DNA from: Treponema sp.
GTDB taxonomy: Bacteria; Spirochaetota; Spirochaetia; Treponematales; Breznakiellaceae
Length of the DNA stretch: 12,334 nt
Assembly: GCA_031259515.1 (NCBI GenBank)
Contig: JAIRLK010000204.1
Location: 1 to 12,334, forward strand
Direction of reading: 5' to 3'
In this document: piece after piece, positions 11,709-12,334 of the stretch
Layout of the letters: every line of letters begins with the position of its first letter
How positions within the stretch are numbered: the stretch's first letter is position 1
Program-made: the position numbers and the translations under genes
The notes under the pieces: generated by a model
The model's input: the letters and a program-made list of their open reading frames with translations, nothing else
Database searches by the model: none
What the model was told of the DNA's origin: nothing

Positions 11709-12334
11709 TTAGGGCGCGGGGACCAGGGCCAGAATACGGGCAATCACCCCGTCTGTGTCCAGGCCGTCGGCTTCGGCCTCGTAGGACAGGACGATCCGGT
11801 GCCGTAAGACCGGGAAGGCGGCGGCCTTTACATCTTCGGGGGTAACAAAGGCGCGGCCTTCAAACAGCGCCCGGATACGGCAGCACCGGTAGAGAGCAAT
11901 GGAAGCCCGGGGGGACGCCCCAAAGGCGATGTACCGGTAGAGCCCCTCCCGGTCCTGCCGCCGTTCTCCCTCCCCGGAACGGGGAGGCCCCAAACTTCCG
12001 CCTTTGGGCGCAGGCGGACGGGTCGCGGCTGCCACCGAAACCAGATATTCGGTGATACGCGGGTCTACATGCACGGCGCGGGCGGCGGCCCCCAGAGTTT
12101 TCCGGAAAGAAGGGTCCAGGACCGGCGTTAGAGACGGGAAAGCCCCTTCATCGTCCCCCGCAGTCTGGCATTCCACGATACGCGCCTCCTCGTCAAGCCG
12201 GGGATAGCGGAGGAGCAGTTTGAGGAGGAACCGGTCAAGCTGGGCCTCGGGCAGGGCGTAGGTTCCCTCATGTTCAATGGGGTTCTGGGTAGCCAAAACC
12301 AGGAACGGGTCAGGGAGGGGATACGTAGCCTCCC
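11709..12334 (-). CDS. moxR: MoxR-family AAA+ ATPase (N-terminal part beyond the window)
   Basis: The C-terminal 208 residues of a MoxR ATPase; the reading frame runs off the window at 12334, so the Walker A and B motifs are not seen. Present (numbered from the window edge) are the sensor-1 region LATQNP at 13-18, the arginine-finger block PEAQLDRF at 28-35, the lid domain with DPRITEYL near 90-97, and sensor 2 GASPRAS at 138-144. The end, EDVKAAAFPVLRHRIVLSYEAEADG, is also typical. The enzyme is a cytoplasmic chaperone-like ATPase acting with VWA proteins. Just before sensor 2 there is an unusual insert of about 22 residues, rich in G, P and R, encoded by a GC-rich palindrome. The gene heads the visible part of the operon; its promoter is outside. 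Confidence 0.93.
   Translation of the reverse strand, partial: EATYPLPDPFLVLATQNPIEHEGTYALPEAQLDRFLLKLLLRYPRLDEEARIVECQTAGDDEGAFPSLTPVLDPSFRKTLGAAARAVHVDPRITEYLVSVAAATRPPAPKGGSLGPPRSGEGERRQDREGLYRYIAFGASPRASIALYRCCRIRALFEGRAFVTPEDVKAAAFPVLRHRIVLSYEAEADGLDTDGVIARILALVPAP
11949..12014. repeat. In-frame GC-rich palindromic insert within moxR
   Basis: An 8-bp perfect stem with a 3-base loop, CCTCCCCG-gaa-CGGGGAGG (11969-11987), lies in a block that adds about 22 residues between AAATRP and LYRYIAFG. Other MoxR proteins have a few residues there. The encoded string GGSLGPPRSGEG resembles LGGLGPPRPSEG in the repeat-derived tail encoded near 9830-9860. The boundaries are estimated from protein comparison by memory. 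Confidence 0.5.

Overview
The window looks like a chromosomal segment from a GC-rich spirochaete, most likely a Treponema relative. This is inferred from the gene content: a Bat-type aerotolerance operon, a MalF/MalG-type sugar ABC transporter, a stand-alone Smr protein next to infA, and many small palindromic repeats. No rRNA or other marker fixes the species. There are 14 protein genes, two of them cut by the window edges. I saw no tRNA, rRNA, CRISPR array, transposase or prophage gene.

Layout. Positions 1-1031 (+) hold the end of one sugar ABC transporter permease and a complete MalG-type permease. A repeat-bearing gap of about 170 bases follows, then a type II branched-chain aminotransferase (1200-2285, +). 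Converging on it are two minus-strand genes transcribed together: a serine-hydrolase/beta-lactamase-fold protein (4399-3464) and a membrane glycosyltransferase 2 (3446-2295). A 132-bp MITE-like element with perfect 20-bp terminal inverted repeats (4509-4640) lies between the hydrolase and infA. infA (4697-4921, +) has a well-formed promoter directly after the element.

From 12334 down to 4902 everything is on the minus strand and reads as one tightly packed operon. The order is MoxR AAA+ ATPase (partial), DUF58 protein, a membrane-anchored periplasmic protein, VWA protein BatA, VWA protein BatB, a TPR lipoprotein, a BatD protein whose C-terminal half resembles BatE, and an Smr-domain protein. 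Most junctions are 1-11 bp overlaps or gaps of about 10 bp. The proteins would form an envelope complex: a cytoplasmic MoxR ATPase, three VWA-type modules with intact metal-site motifs, a periplasmic TPR lipoprotein, and a large membrane protein ending in an SH3-like domain.

The most unusual layer is the repeats. Short palindromes appear between genes and also in frame inside conserved genes: the hydrolase, MoxR, the tail of the third Bat-operon gene, and the gap between the TPR gene and batD. Several of these copies share 11-18 bp words although they lie kilobases apart.
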